A DNA stretch of 64,000 nt from Callipepla californica brunnescens (GCA_023055505.1 JALIRH010000001.1:8620467-8684466); one strand, 5' to 3'; shown: positions 37,626-51,557, counted from the stretch's first letter. Numbers and translations: made by a program. The notes: generated by a model from the letters alone, not told the origin.

Positions 37626-39721
37626 AAATGAACAAAACTGATCACAGCTAAAATCCTGATCTGTAGTTATATACTTTCTGTTTGAGAAGGGGCAGTTTCA
37701 CAAAAAAATGAAAATAGTTGATCTATGCTAGGTTACCTGGGAGAAAAGAATTGAAACAGAAAGAAGTGATCATAGCCTGACCCAGAGGTGCAGCAGAAGC
37801 CACCAGTCCCAGTGAAGGTCTCTGTTCAGAGGACTGAACAAGAGCCAGAGAAGGGAAGTTCAAGTAATATGTAAATAACATAAATAAGATACAAATATCC
37901 AATATGAAGATTTTACCTGTGGTTGTGATGCATTTTTCTCTGCTACAGTTTTAAAAATTAAGATCGTCTACAACTTCAAAAGTCATTAGCTAGATAATCT
38001 ATAGCTACTATTACTGAAGGTAGATTCAGTGGAAATATCATAATTTCATACAGGCAGCATGACTAGATGATGATAAGTTTTCTTCTGACATTAAAATCTA
38101 AGACAGCTGTTATCATTGTGTGAACCTCAAAACCTTCAGATCCCTTCTCCAAACCCACACAACCACCGCAGTGGATGTTCATTCTTTCATGGAATGGCCC
38201 ATGTCTCCAAACTTCTGGATTAAGCCTTACTGATGTAACACTCCTTGTCAAGTGCAATGTCTGCACTCAGATTTCACAGGGAAGTTAGTACATTTTTGTC
38301 GATGCTACTATCTCAGTATACACCAGCACACAAGCTGACTTCAGATTCAGTGACAACTGTGTGTATGTACGCCTTTCTTATATCAAGATCATCAGTCTGC
38401 CCTCTGCCTCACTTCTCTAGGAACTATATAGTAGAACAATAATTTCCTAAAGAAATATATTTTAATATTAATTTCCTGAAGAAATGAAACTGGACATGCT
38501 CGAAAGTGCAAAATTCATTCAGGTTTCACATGAAAAACAAAATGTGCACAGTTTTACATTCCTTTTTACTGGATTTCTGTGCTGAACATTGACTAAGATT
38601 CCTTTCACTTTGAAAATAAATATTAAAATAACAATCAGTTGTACTCAGTAAATATTTTCTGTTTTCCAGCACTGTTTCTCCAGGACGCTAATGTTTTACT
38701 GACTGTGTATTCCATTCAGTGCTCTAGTCCTTTTTTCATGCTAACTGGCACTGTAATGGAGCAAAACTTCACATTTTGTCTTTACACAATGTATTTCCAC
38801 TGACTTTAAGTGGCCTTGTAACTTCAAGCTGTCACAGACATAAGTCATCACAGTGTCAGATTTGAAACAGCAACCATCCGGTCTAGCTACTTCTACAGAA
38901 GAATTCAGTCATTTACATACTGCACTTTTGAACCCACAGATCCCATGCTTTCTGTCAGAGGTTTGTGAAGTGGCAAAGACAGAAACTAAACCAAACCATT
39001 ATAGGTGTAGTTAGTGTCTTTCACAAAATTCAGCCTTCCTGTGAAGGAGTTTTAATAAAATTATTAGCCAGCATGGAGCTGTTATGACACAAGTGCAGCT
39101 TAAAGATGGTTAAAATTAAGGACAACACAATCAATAGTTTAACAAAACAACATTTTTTCATTATAGGGGCCACAGATCTTTGTTTCTGTTCATACATCTC
39201 TGACTCTTGCCCATTAAACTGTGTTTATGTGGTAATTCTATAATCTCCTCATACCTCTTATGCATACGTGAAAACCAAACAATTGCTATAGCAACATACT
39301 GTGACTGTATTTATAGTGGTTCACATAAGTAAACAGAGGCTGGCAAATAACAGGGAAAAAACAGACATTAAATTACTGTAACTGAAGGAGAAAAATAAAC
39401 ACATAATGATGTGAAAAAAATGATGCTACAAAAGTTTGCTTGATGCCACATGTCTCTGCCAGTTATCAATTAAGTGTTTCTATTTTGTAAGAAAGTAGAA
39501 GCAATAAGCATGGTTTAAAATTGTCTCAAACTTTCAATTTTATTTTAACTGCTTAGAGAAAAATTTAAGAGAGATGTACCTGAATTAATAAAAGCAACTT
39601 TAATCAAAATATTGCTTTTACAGATACCTAGAAATTCAGAAAGATATCAAATCAGACCTAATATTCTTCATATACAGATTTTAAACCACATTTATTCAGT
39701 GCTGCCAAATTCAATCTGAAC
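37626..39721. other. Unique AT-rich sequence, nothing recognised
   Basis: No transposon or exon was identified. Short open frames near 38063-38442 on both strands overlap and have no motif. Confidence 0.45.
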
Positions 39722-40490
39722 AGCCTTTTCCAATTCTTCATCACCCTCCCCATGAACAAATCTTCCTAATATCTAATCTAAACCTCCTCTGGCACAACTC
39801 AAACAGCCCCAGCTCCCTCAACCACTCCTCATAAGCCATGTTTTCTAGAGTCTTTACCAGCTTTGATATTTTTCTCTGCATATGGTCAAGCAACTTGATG
39901 TCTTTCTTGTAATTAGGAACCCATTAACTTGGTGTCATCTGGAAATGCATTAAGGATGCATTCAGTCCCCACATCCAGATCATTGATAAAAATATTGAAC
40001 AAAACTGACCCCACAAATGAGCCCTGGAGAATACTACCAGTGAGTAGCTGCCTGCTGGACTGAACACCCATTTGCAATAATGTTGTGAGACTGGTCATCC
40101 AGCCAGTTCTTCACCTAGCAAACTGCACATCTGTCCAAGTCTTGAGCAGACAGTTCTTCAAGGAGAATACTGAGGGAAATGGTGTTAAACAATTTACTAA
40201 AATCCTGGTGAACAAAATCACAGCCTTTCCTCATCTACTAAGTGGGTTATCTTGTCATATACAACATACAGTTAGTCAGGAAGGACCTGCTTTTCATAAA
40301 GTATTGCTGGCTGTTTCTAATCATCTGATTGTCCTTTCTGTGCCACATGAAGATATCCAAGATGGTCTGCTCTGAAACCTTCCGGGGACTGAGCTCAGCC
40401 TGACAGATTTGCCACATTGCTAGCTGAAAATTGGCTTTCATTAAAAATTGCATTACTCTAACATTACCAGTTTCCCAGTACCCACTCTTG
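39722..40490 (-). mobile_element. CR1 LINE, RT-region fragment (minus)
   Basis: Inverted CR1 ORF2. From left to right on the plus strand it shows AAACAGCCCCAGCTCCCTC and TCATAAGCCATGTTTTCTAG (late ORF2), then a jump to TGGTGTCATCTGGAAATGC and TTGATAAAAATATTGAACA, the inverted RT motif C region. It then runs upstream through the RT palm to about 40490. On the minus strand the 61-codon frame 39913-40098 contains GSVLFNIFINDLDVGTE before FPDDTKLMGS, a mutated motif C (ADD to PDD). An internal deletion near 39905 joins late ORF2 to RT. There is no 3' tail at the left end. Confidence 0.87.
39913..40098 (-). pseudogene. CR1 RT fragment with mutated motif C
   Basis: A 61-codon frame. It contains the block between RT motifs B and C (QGSFVGSVLFNIFINDL) and then ILNAFPDDTKLMG, where the conserved alanine before the catalytic aspartate pair is proline. 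It is a remnant of a dead CR1 element and would have no polymerase activity. Confidence 0.75.
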
Positions 40491-41043
40491 GAAGAATAAG
40501 ATGTTCCTATTATGTATCTGTATTCCAGCCTTTCCTATGCCTGAATGTGATGGGGTGGCACGAATAACTCCTTCTGGGGCTGTAGTGACACCAACATCAC
40601 TGAACATATCTGGCTTGAAGATGAGTCTTTCTATTTTCCCACTGTGCTACTTTTGACCTGGGTTAATTCATCATTTCAGCAGAGAGCCCCATGAGCACTT
40701 GTGCTGATACAGCTAAGGGGTGGAGGGTTTGGAATGCTTTAAAGTGTCATTATCACTAACGCTAAATGAAGCTAAAACTTGAGGAGAGGATCACACGGAA
40801 TTTTTCCAAATGAAACAAAGTAACGATTCTGTATCTCCAACAATATTACATTTTGGGTCATTGTAGTCAATAGGAATTGGATTTACACTGTCCACAGCAA
40901 AAATTTGGCAATTTTCAAAACAAGAAAACAACAAAAAACACACTTAAATATTAACCAGAGAGCCTCTTTTACAAAGAAAATTGAACTTTTAATATAATAC
41001 ATTCCATTTTTCCACATATGTTCCATTTGAAAATTCCTATTTC
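40491..41043. other. Interval between two CR1 fragments
   Basis: About 550 bp of sequence that I could not assign to CR1 or another repeat. It separates two same-strand CR1 fragments that look like different copies rather than halves of one element. Confidence 0.4.
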
Positions 41044-41960
41044 ACACAATCACAGGGTTGGAAGGGACCACTGGAGATCACCTAGTCCAACAGCTATGTT
41101 AAATCAGGTGCTCTAGAGCAAGTTACACAGGAAATCATCCTAGGTAGATCTTGAATGTCTCCAGAGAAGGAGAATCCACAATCTCTCTGGGCAGCTTGTT
41201 CCCATGCTGTGTCACCTTCACAGTAAAGAACTTCTTCTTCTTGTTCGTATGTGCCCTCCACTCCTTGTTCTGTTGCTGGATACTGTTGAAAAGAGTCTGG
41301 TCCCATCCAATTAACTTCTACTCTGTAGATACTTACAAGAATTGATAAGATCTCAGTCTTCACTTCTGCAGACTGGACAGCCTCGGGTCTCTTTGTCTTT
41401 CCTCATAATGGAGATACCCCAGGTCCCACAGCATCTTTGTGGTCCTCGACTGGACTCTAGAATTTCCTGTATTTCCTGAACTGAGGAGCCCAGAACTGGA
41501 TGCAGTACTGCAGATGTGGCCTCACCAGGGCAGACTAGAGTGTGCGGATCACATCCTTCAACGTGCTGGCCATGTTATTTTTAATGCAACCCAGCATACA
41601 ATTGCTCTTCTTGGACACAAGGGCAAACAGCTCGTTCGTGGCCTTCCTGTTGGCCAACAGAACACTCAAGTCTTTCTGTACAGGACTCCTGTTCAGCAGG
41701 TCAGCCACTAACCTGTACAAGGTGCATGTAGTATTTCCTCCCCATGTGCAGGACTCTGTACTTGCCCTTGTTGAATCCCATCAGGTTCCTCTCTGCTCAA
41801 CTCTCCAGCCTGCCCAGGTCTTGCTGAACAGCAGCACAGCCTTCTGATGCATCAAACACTCCCCTCAGCTTTGTATCATTAGTATACTTTCTGAGGGTGC
41901 ATTCTATTTTTTCATCCAAGTCATTGATGTAGGTGTTGAATAAGCAGTGTATGGCTGAAA
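41044..41960 (-). mobile_element. CR1 LINE 3' end (minus), about 0.9 kb
   Basis: Starts on the plus strand with CACAATCACAGGGTTGGAAG and GAGATCACCTAGTCCAAC, the inverted CR1 3' UTR. It extends through inverted late ORF2 to an inverted ADDTKL-region block near 41860-41955. The minus-strand frame 41535-41720 has KDLSVLLANRKATNELF and CMLGCIKNN, which match the ORF2 segment that follows RT. Several stops interrupt it. This is the best preserved CR1 3' half in the window. Confidence 0.93.
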
Positions 41961-43166
41961 ATGTCAGTCATCTCATGATTCTTTATAACCAATGAGTACC
42001 AAAAAACGTACTGTGCATTCCTGGAATTAAACAGGATTTTAATTCTAATTTAAGGTACTTAATATGAGGTAAATATATTTATGAGGCATAATATTTTAAA
42101 AGGAACAGGAAATTCTGATATAGGAATCAGCAAAAAGAAAAGACAGATGAAGATATACTTAAGGTCGATCAGAATTACTGTTTGGAAAGTATATCTTGTC
42201 AACTTAGTATAACTTTACAGCTGTTTATATTGAGGAAAAATACCTGAGAAATGTTTTTACACTCAATTTTGAATTTTTCCATCTATCTCAAAATTGTATA
42301 GCATAAGGTGTCAAGAGCACTGGGATTTAACTTGTAGTGCATAACGCTGATATTTTAAAAAGAAAAAAAAAAAGCGTTCTGTAACAGTAAAATGCCTGTT
42401 TGTTTACGGATAATTCTCTGTATGGAATCCTTATTTAACGATTGTCTCTCTGTTTTATTCAGTATTTCCACGAGTGATCAAGAATTAAACACAATATTGA
42501 TTTTAATGTATTTTGCCAGCCATTAAAAAAGAAAAGAAATACTTAGTGGCCCAAGCCAATCACTGAAATCATTCCTGTGTTACTTGATAAATTAACAGAA
42601 TACATTTAAATGGAGAGAAATGCAAATTAAAAAATAGAGGAAGAAGCAAACTATACTAACAGAATGAAAGACTGTGTCCTGGAAAACTAAGATTCTTCTG
42701 GCTAATGATGGCTAAGCAATTTGACATGCATTCTCAGTGGTTTGCATAACATTCTTGTACAATAGCAGAAAAAGACATAATCATAAGACCACATAGTTAG
42801 CTAAGGTTAGCGCTGGAATGTGGCATAACATTTTCTTCATGCTAGGTTTTAAAAATGACATTGACAAATCATGCAGAAAACAAGCTATAAATATACTTAA
42901 AGGTGGAAGGAAATGCCTCGCTGTGAGAGGCTGTTCTGTACAAAAAAAAAAAAAAAAAAAGTGAAAGGCTATTTGACTGCATTATAAAACAGTCTTTTGG
43001 AGAAATATACTAAAGAGAGTCCAATCCAGTGGAGAAAAACTGAAACCAGACAAAATTAAATGAGAAATTAGGAAAAAATCTTTTAATATTTCTGCTGATA
43101 AGTCAATGAAGGTAGTTACCAAAGGAGAACTTGTATGCTATAAATGATGATGTCTCTGAATGAATT
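41961..43166. other. Unique AT-rich sequence
   Basis: Nothing recognisable except a 19-nt A run at 42942-42960. No open frame of note. Confidence 0.45.
42942..42960. repeat. Poly-A tract (19 nt)
   Basis: A perfect run of A, not preceded by any sequence I can identify as a retrocopy. Confidence 0.85.
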
Positions 43167-43171
43167 TTGAC

Positions 43172-43699
43172 TGTTCTGCTTTAACCCAACAGGCAGCACA
43201 GCACTACATGGTAATCTGCTCACTTCCTCCTCTCAGTGTGGGTGGAAGAGAACCAAGGGTTGAGGTAAAAACTATTTATAAGACTAAAAAGGAAAAGGGG
43301 AATAATAATGATAAAATAGATATCTACAAAACAAGTGGTGCACAAAGTAACTGCACACCACATCAACAAATGCACAATCAGTCCCTGAGCAGTGGCTGCC
43401 CCCAGGCAACTCCCCATGGTTTTTAAAGTTTTTTTTACATGATGTCATGTGATATGGAATATTCCTTTGGACAGTTTTTGTCAGCTTTCTTGGTTCTGTC
43501 TCCCTCCATCTTGTGCCACTTTAGTCCCACCGTTGACAGAACAGTACAAGAACCTGAAACACCCTTGGCTTTGTGCAGCCACTGCTCAGCAACAGCTAAA
43601 ACATCATTGTATATCAACACTGTTTTTCTCTTAAAGCCAAAACATAGCATCATGCCAGACCTGAAATGAAAAAACTCTGTACAAGCTGAAATCAGGACA
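43172..43699 (-). mobile_element. ERVL-type solo LTR (minus)
   Basis: The reverse complement begins TGTCCTGATTTCAGCTTG, a start typical of an avian ERVL-class LTR, and ends AAAGCAGAACA, giving TG...CA ends. A GAATATTCCATATCACATGA block and the TGTTGCTGAGCAGTGGCTGC block inside are also characteristic of that LTR group. Flanking 5-mers are TTGAC (43167-43171) and CTGAC (43700-43704), a 5-bp duplication with one mismatch, as expected for ERVL. No internal retroviral genes are adjacent, so this is a solo LTR. The overlapping open frames 43435-43669 on both strands are incidental. Confidence 0.85.
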
Positions 43700-43704
43700 C
43701 TGAC

Positions 43705-46700
43705 TCAAAAACAAGAAATAATTCAGCTACATCCCTGATTCAGCCCAGAGGCTGCCAAGCTGGCTACCATTTTTCTGTCTGTCATAAAGGTAAAAAAGTT
43801 GATCCTTTTTCTTTTAACTGCAAAAAGGCCCTGCTTTCAGTTCCTTGGGGGATACATGCCATCACACAAGAACAAGAAAATCTATTGTCCAGTGGTGACT
43901 GAACTGTTATTCTTAACATTGTTTTCAGTGTTATTTTTAATAAGATGCAGCTCTTAAATCACTTCTAAGTAAGAAGAAACATCTACAGCTTCCTTTATTG
44001 GAGGTCAGCAATTGTTGGCTGGCAACAGAAAGGCAACTGGCCCATTCTTGGGTTTACCCTTTTTATTATTATTTTCTCTTATTTAGAAGACCTAGAATAC
44101 TATTTCTAACAGTGACGAAACAATGACTTACTTGTGTCTTCAATAAAACCCTATGTTTTTGAACACTGTCATGAATTTTTCAGGTTGATTTTTAGAACTG
44201 ACTCTATTACCTCAGTTGGGCAGAAATTCTGCAAATACATATGCATTCATCTTCACTGTCTCTAATCTTAATATTCTTGTAAAAAGGCATAATTTCTACA
44301 CAACTGTGTAAGTATTATTCATATTTGACCATTTAAATACAGTGTACTTTAAATGGTATAAATATCCAGCTATGTACTTTAACAAAGCAGTGTTGCAAGC
44401 CAGGGCCTTCAACAGTTGTGCACTTGAAACCTACTGTCATTGACATAACAGTCAGACAGTGTTCAGATCAGCCTCAGAAATTTAGTGCTTGGGACAATGT
44501 GACTCAAGGTCCTGGATACTGTCACAAATGGATTTGAAGTCATGGCTCCAGCCCTAGAATTCTACAGAGGCCCTTGAGCAAAACATGGCATGAAAGCTGA
44601 GGTGGGTTATAAGCTGGGAACAGGACTGTGACAGCCAACACAAAGAGCAAAGAAGAGTTCTAAGTCAATCAGTAAGAAATATTTATGAAATAGTGAAATC
44701 CTACCCTTCCTACAGACTTCTGTGTACAAGATTTTCTGGCTGACTGTCATTTCCAAACACATGTCCACATCTTCAGGAAGGGAGGTCCTTTACTGTGACA
44801 GCTGTCCAACATGTTCAAGGTGGAGGTGATGCTGCTTACCTCTTGTATTGCAAGGTTTAATGCCAGTTGCATTCTCAGATGAAATTGTATTGTAAAAAAA
44901 ATATCAAATACTATTTTAAGAAGAAAAAGAGAATAGCTGACACTTCCCAATGCAGAATTCAATAACCAAGGAAATCCTTCATCTTGAGAGCTGAACTAGA
45001 GAAACATGCCTAGGAACACTGCATGAATGCTGGCATGAAGTAACAGCTATTTGAGGCAGGCAGTACAGCAAAACCCTATATCTATTTCCTTAGACTTCCT
45101 AGACCTCATGGTATTAGCCTGGAGGCTGCATACATCTGGAATGTATGTATTGTCATTATACATTCGTCCAAAACAGCTGTTCCCTATAGGTACTGCTTAG
45201 TTTCAGCCCCACTCTGAGCCTGGGCTGTGTCCAAAATCTATACATTGTTTCAGTACAAATTTAAGCCACTTGGGTAATGCATACTGACAGAAAAGATTTC
45301 TGGCATCCTTGCCTGCCTCATACTGTCAAAAAGTCTAATGGGATATATGAGAATGGCCACGACTTTCCAAGGTCCATTCACACTTCAAATAAGCATACCA
45401 CAGAGTGTCTACAACGTCCCAAAGGCCCTCGCTTCCCTCCTTTTTTTCGTCCTAGATAGCGATGAGGAAAACTGATTCTGAAAATACATGGAAGCGTTAA
45501 TTCACACACTGGAAAAAAGGTTTTATAAGCCCTTAAGCAAAACAGATTGACAGCTTACTTTAAAAGAAGCATTTCTAAACACAACACTTCATTAAAGCTA
45601 AAGTAATAAATTCTTCCCTCAAATAAAGTGGTATCTCCTTGATAATTACATTCAAGAGAAATACTGCAGTTGACATTGTGCAAAAGAGACAAAATGCTTC
45701 ACTTCATCAAAATATAGAGAATATTTCATTTTACATTTCAGAGATTTTTACTCACATATTCATATTTTCAAGCCCAAAAGGTTCCATTAGATGTCTTGCA
45801 TAACGCACAGCTGAATTGGAACTTATTTTTGTACAGTTTTCCATGTCTGCTCTACCTATCTTTTACAGAGACTCTAAGTCTTGCACTGAAGAACAACCAA
45901 GGGAGTATTCGTTTTCTTATACATTCTTCATTTTGATTCGAGAAATTAGCAACCAGTTTCTTACCTCATATCTTAATCTAATTTTATGGGCACTCCAAAT
46001 GTTTGAAAACAGACTGATCAATGGTGTATAAACTGAAAGAGTAGCTTTTTTTTTAATAATAGGAGGTTAGTGGTAAAGACGAAAACAAGACGAGTCATTT
46101 GCAAACCATAAAGTTTGCAGATGCACCTGGAGTTAATTTTTTTGTGGCTTTGTAAAATTACTTATTCCTCCAGATTCCCAGTTACAGGTTCACACTGAAA
46201 ACGTTACTTATTTCAACATATTTCAAACTAATCTGCAGGGACACTGCAAATTAGATCAAATTGCTTGAAGAATATTATAGCTGTGGAAAACCACGTTTGT
46301 TTTTTCAAATTTGCACCTTTCCATGGGAAATTTGGCAACATTTCATACTTGTCAAATGAGCAAAAAAGTGCATGTGCATAAAACAAGGATGTGAGCTGAA
46401 AGGCAACCAAATTAAAACATGCAAATTAAATTTGCACGTGCACAAAAAGTGTACTGAAACTTCTGACCAGCAGTCAGAGTAAACATAGCCAAAGGATTTT
46501 CAGTATTAAGCTGTGTGAGGAAAAATGTAATTTGAAGTTTCTCCTTAGTTTCTCCCTTGAAATTAATCTGCTGAAAAAGCTCAAACAAGTAATTGATGCG
46601 TGTAATGGCAGGGGGACCAGCACAAATGATGAAATGTTACAAAAGAAAGAAAAGAATGCTCAGCTGTCCCTGAGGATCTAGGTTAGAAGGAAAAGAACTC

Positions 46701-48697
46701 CTACAGGAGAGATCTCTAACAAGTGAGCCTTCCTCAGTGGCAATCAGCCCTTAAATGAGATCTAAGAGGGGTGGAGCCTGGCTTCAAGTTGCACAGGTAA
46801 ATTGCCTTCACTTGTGATTCCAGGGATGACTGAGTCAATCGGACAGTCAATCAGTGGTTCAGGCTGTGACTCTGCAGTTCCCATACAGTGTGATAACATA
46901 ATTCATATATCTTTGTCTGGAGGAAAAGATTTACACAACAAAGGAATGCAAATAACCTGATCAATGTTTTGGATAACTTCCTTACTGGTCTTAATTTGTG
47001 GCTCTAAATAAGACAGTAAGAAAACATTTAACAACAGGTGCTTTAATTTGGTTAAAATATTTTCATGGACGTCATCCAGAATATGGAATGTAAGGAATTT
47101 CTGTACTGCCCTTCAAGCATCCAGTGGAATGACCGCACAGAAAAACATTCACCAAGAAACATGCACAGTCATAGCTCGCCATTATATTTTCATAATTCTC
47201 TGTCTGCTAGTGGATTCTTATCTTCTGCATGATGGATGAAATTAGACTCTGAAAAGAATTATTACTTATTTTCTCCAATCACAAGTTAATATACCAACAG
47301 AATCAAACACATTCTTTTTTGTCTTTAATATTAGCATTATTTTGCTGCACGATTTAGTTTTTTGAATACTAAAGCCTTTTTCTGGAAAGTTATTTCTATT
47401 TTTTCCAAGCTTGTTATATCATTAATTGTGTCAAAACAAAGGGAGAGAGTGGTTAGGATTAGAATTTAAAGCACATGTATCAGTACCTATCAATTCAATT
47501 CTCACACTCAAGAACAGAATATTGATGCAGAAGAAAGAAAGATATAACAAAAATTTTCCCCCCCAAAAAAACATCTGGTCCTACTACCACAAATTCACTG
47601 GAATTCTTTATGCTTTATTTGTCACATTTTTCATCAATTGAAATCAAAATCAATAAGAAAATCATTGGCAAAAATTATGATCATATTTTCTCTGATGGGA
47701 AAACAAGCTTTTGGAAATTCAAGCTGTTTAAACAGATTATTTTTAGGGTCCTAATTATTGTGTGGATGTGCCTTAGCCTACATATATTTGGAACAGTAGA
47801 TTACTGTCCAGTTTACAGAACAAGTCTATTTTAGATCTACCATTTTAAAAACGATCTCAGCTATTATGTTTGGAATACGGAAAATACAATCATATGAGAA
47901 GGATTAACATTATAAAATGTAGGAGATCACATATTCTGTGTTTCACACAATGCTTGTTTTAATTAGATAATCAAACTAAAGGAAGCCACAAAACAAAACA
48001 AACAAAAAAAAAAGATGCAACAAATATAAGGCTAAATATTTGGGATAATTTAGATATAGAAGCATATGCATTCACAGTCACTTAAGTTGTATGAACAAAT
48101 CAGATGACAGACACACTGAATTTCCAGACACAATTATCCTTTCTGTATATCCATTAAGGTAATTGAATACGTGTACAAATTTGGGATGTAATTGTCTTTT
48201 TATTTTAAATGCGTACACATATGGGTAAATAGTTGCAAAATTAAGCTCAAATCCCTTAACCTATAATTTGTGAGAAACATTATTGACTGAAGAAATACAT
48301 GAAAAAAGACACTGATGGAAAGCACATGGAATTTCAGTTTACTCTGTTTGCACATATTGGTTAGTCTTAAAGAAATATTCCTTCCTTAATAATCTTTACC
48401 TTTATGAAGCAGAAAAGTAGGCTTCTCCTTTTTTTCCAAATAAATATTATTTTCCATGCTAAGTCACAGAGAGTTTTGATCAGAATTAACCATATTAGCT
48501 TCTGACTGCTTCTTGCTTTTCTCACTGTAACTTTTCATTTTATTTAGCTGTATGTTACTAACACTTTTGGACCAGTCTTCTGCTGCTGCACATTTCAAGA
48601 GGACACCAGATTGTGACCAGCTTACCTCTGTCCCTCACATCTCAGGTGAACCCTGATTTTTGATTCATACCAAACCTGTATGGAGTCATGAACTGAA
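43705..48697. other. Unique sequence, no gene recognised
   Basis: About 5 kb with no identified transposon. The segment 46590-46900 has a more even base composition than its surroundings and may be an old repeat, but I cannot name it. Short frames such as 45277-45459 have no known motif. Confidence 0.4.
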
Positions 48698-48757
48698 CTC
48701 AAAGATCCTTGTGGGCCCCTTCCAAGGATCTTCTATGATTTTATTCTATTCTATTCT
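48698..48757 (+). mobile_element. CR1 LINE extreme 3' end (plus)
   Basis: A 60-bp piece: GATCCTTGTGGGCCCCTTCC, then CTTCTATGATTTTATTCTAT, the CR1 3' UTR end and tail repeats. The tail has drifted to an ATTCT pentamer run. Confidence 0.8.
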
Positions 48758-51349
48758 ACCTTTTTTAACTTCTAAAGTTATGCAAAAGTCTATAGAAGGA
48801 ATTATACACCACTTCTGCACTGTTAAATCTTTGGTAGTTTCACCAACTTTCGTAATTTGATGGTAATTTTATCACTTTGATGTGATTGATCATAAATCAG
48901 GTCTTGTAATAGAATTTGATTATTTTTCCATCATTCTTATCTCATGACTAAAATTACCTTTTTGGTTTTGCAATCCTCCAGTCAGAAGCTGTAGCAACAG
49001 ATGGTTAAACAGATAATTAAAACCCAGAAAGTTGATCTTTGTATTTTTTAACTCATGGTCTTTCAAATACTGTGTTTACACCCTTTGCAGGTAGTGCCTG
49101 ATCATCCGCCTTGAAGGAAGAGAATCACACACTTTTCTGATCATCTCTGTGATTAGAATGTGCATTTTATTTATTTTTTATTTTTATTTTATTATTACTT
49201 TTAATTATGGGGTGTGGAAAATGTAGATCTTAAACTTGAAAAGAAGTGGACAGAATTACTAACTTTTCATGAAGGCTTTTTCTTTGAAGATACTGAAAAA
49301 ATGAAACACACAGACCAATTAATTTTACATCGTTAATTAGAAAAGAACAATTATTTCAGATTTTCTATCTTCCCTTTATCAATTCTTACTTATGTCTAGG
49401 GAGGAGAGCAAAAGATGAGTTAATTCTTTGGAATCCCCAGGCTAAGAATTCTGAAAAACTTGAAACATTTTTAAACCCAGACGTTGTTTTCGGTTGTGAC
49501 TCTCACATGCATATATATTAGATATTTATGTGCTTTGAGGTAGGTTTTAGTATGTCTATCTGGAAATATATAATGTTTCTAAGGATTTGCCAAATGTATA
49601 TAGTTGCTTTCAATAAATATTATATTTTCAAATAAGGTAATGGAAATCATAAAAACAGTCTCAGTCAAAGCTATGTGAAAGGTGTTTGGAATAGATGGAG
49701 AAAGAGATGAATATAATTTTAAAAACATTGCCTTGCATTTACTAGTATTTGTACTGTCATAGCTCTGCTTTGTTATTTTGCCAGCTCATGAAAAACAACA
49801 GAGTTCCCAAGGGGCTGCTGGTGCACACTGAGAGACAGAGCAATGCTCTTCCTTTGCATTTCTTTTTAAAACACTAAATCATAATGAGGACAGAAGTTAG
49901 GCATTTTTACAGTTAAAGAGGAAATACATCATTAAGCTTTTACAGTAAAGGTCAGTGTCTGACTTGGAGACAGTGCCATACTGATAGTACCGAAAACCAA
50001 AACCCTCTTTTTGCGACAGAATAGATCCCATTCAGCAACAGTTACAGAAACCATATCAGAGTTTTCTATAATGTTTGAAGAGGCATGTGATCTCTGGCAT
50101 ACACAGCAAAGAATCACATAATTCAAGGTAAGGTAAAAGGCAAAAGTCAAAAGGCATAAGATAAGGCAAGGCAAGGAAGAAGACAGTTCTGAATGGTCAG
50201 AATCCTTGAAAAAATGTATATTTTTATGAATATAAAAAGTTGATGATATAAGTTGTAAGACTTTTCACATGCCTTCTGATACAACTAGATGTATGTGTAT
50301 ATTCTTATAATATAAACGACCATAATAGATTTTGTGTTTTCCCATCAAGTCCTAGTCTGTATTTTTTGTTTGTTTATTTGTTTTTTATCATTATATCCAG
50401 GCAATATCCAGTCTTGATCTTATCCTGCCTCTGGGAGTATTGACAAATGCTAAATTCAGCACCAACTGAAAAAGTCATGTACTTCCTTTTTCCTAACAAG
50501 TTAAATCTGGTAAAGGTTGATCACTGCTTTCTCTGTTGTGTGTGCTTCTAGAAAGAGAGTTCAATACTTGATAAGGAGGATTATAAGAGTCACAGAGGCC
50601 TTCTGACTCATGCAGTCTAGCAGTCTGCTATTACAGACAACGATATCATATAATCTCTTTCATAAACTAAATAGGCTCTACCTTAAAATTAATTAAGCTG
50701 ATTCCATTACTTTTATTAGAAGATCATCCCTCATTCCTCTGATAGTTCCTCTAATTTCTAACCTAAATTTTATAATGACTCTTTGTTTTTTTGCCAACAA
50801 TGTCCTTTAGATTAATTAGTTCTTCTCCCTCCCTGCTGTTTATTCCCCTCTTGTGCATTTGCAGAGAGTAGTCATATGTCCTCTCAGCTTTCATTCTGGG
50901 AGGCTAACTAAGCCAAATTTTTGATTTGCTATTGTAATGTGTACCCTCTATTTCACTGATCATATCTGAACAGAAATTCCTTTTAATTCCTGAGTGCACA
51001 GTCTTCTTTTTGTATTTTAGTATTTTATCTTTATCTCAATTCTCATTTGTCCCAGACATCTATTTCTTCCCACAACACATTCCAACCAACATCTGGCTAG
51101 ATGTTGAACACCAGCTTTGTGTCTCCAAAAATATTTAATGAGCATTCATGATTTTTGGAAAAAACAAATCAATTGAAGTATTAATTAAGAATATTTCTAA
51201 GACTGATCTTTGAGGAACTTCAGTAATAATTTTCTTCAGTTTTTTTCTCAGTGATAATTTGGTGTCATGTTCTTTCCAATCAGGCTAAGATTTGCTTTCC
51301 CATTTGTTCAGTATTAATTCTTTTGGTTGGATGGTATTATTTAGGAGGA
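48758..51349. other. Unique AT-rich sequence, nothing recognised
   Basis: No repeat family or exon identified. It includes a small AAGGCA-type purine-rich patch at about 50128-50178. Confidence 0.45.
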
Positions 51350-51557
51350 AATCTTTCACTCAGACATGGTAAGGCACTTGAACATGTTTCCCAGAGTAGC
51401 TGTGGAAGCCTCATCCTTGGAGGTGTTCAAGACCAGGTTGCATGGGGCCTCAGGCACCCTGATCTGGTGAGCTGAAAACCCACCCATGGCAAGTGGTTTG
51501 GAAATAGGTGATATTTAAGGTCTCTTCCAACCCAAGGCATTCTATGATACTATAGCA
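51350..51557 (+). mobile_element. CR1 LINE 3' end (plus)
   Basis: TTTCCCAGAGTAGCTGTGG, then CTTGGAGGTGTTCAAGACCA, GGCACCCTGATCTGGTG, and GGTCTCTTCCAACCCAAGGC followed by ATTCTATGATAC. This is the last 200 bp of a CR1, 5'-truncated, with a short tail. Confidence 0.92.

Noticed and set aside
43435..43669. Overlapping 72-76 codon frames on both strands
   Set aside because: They lie wholly inside the ERVL-type solo LTR, which is non-coding.
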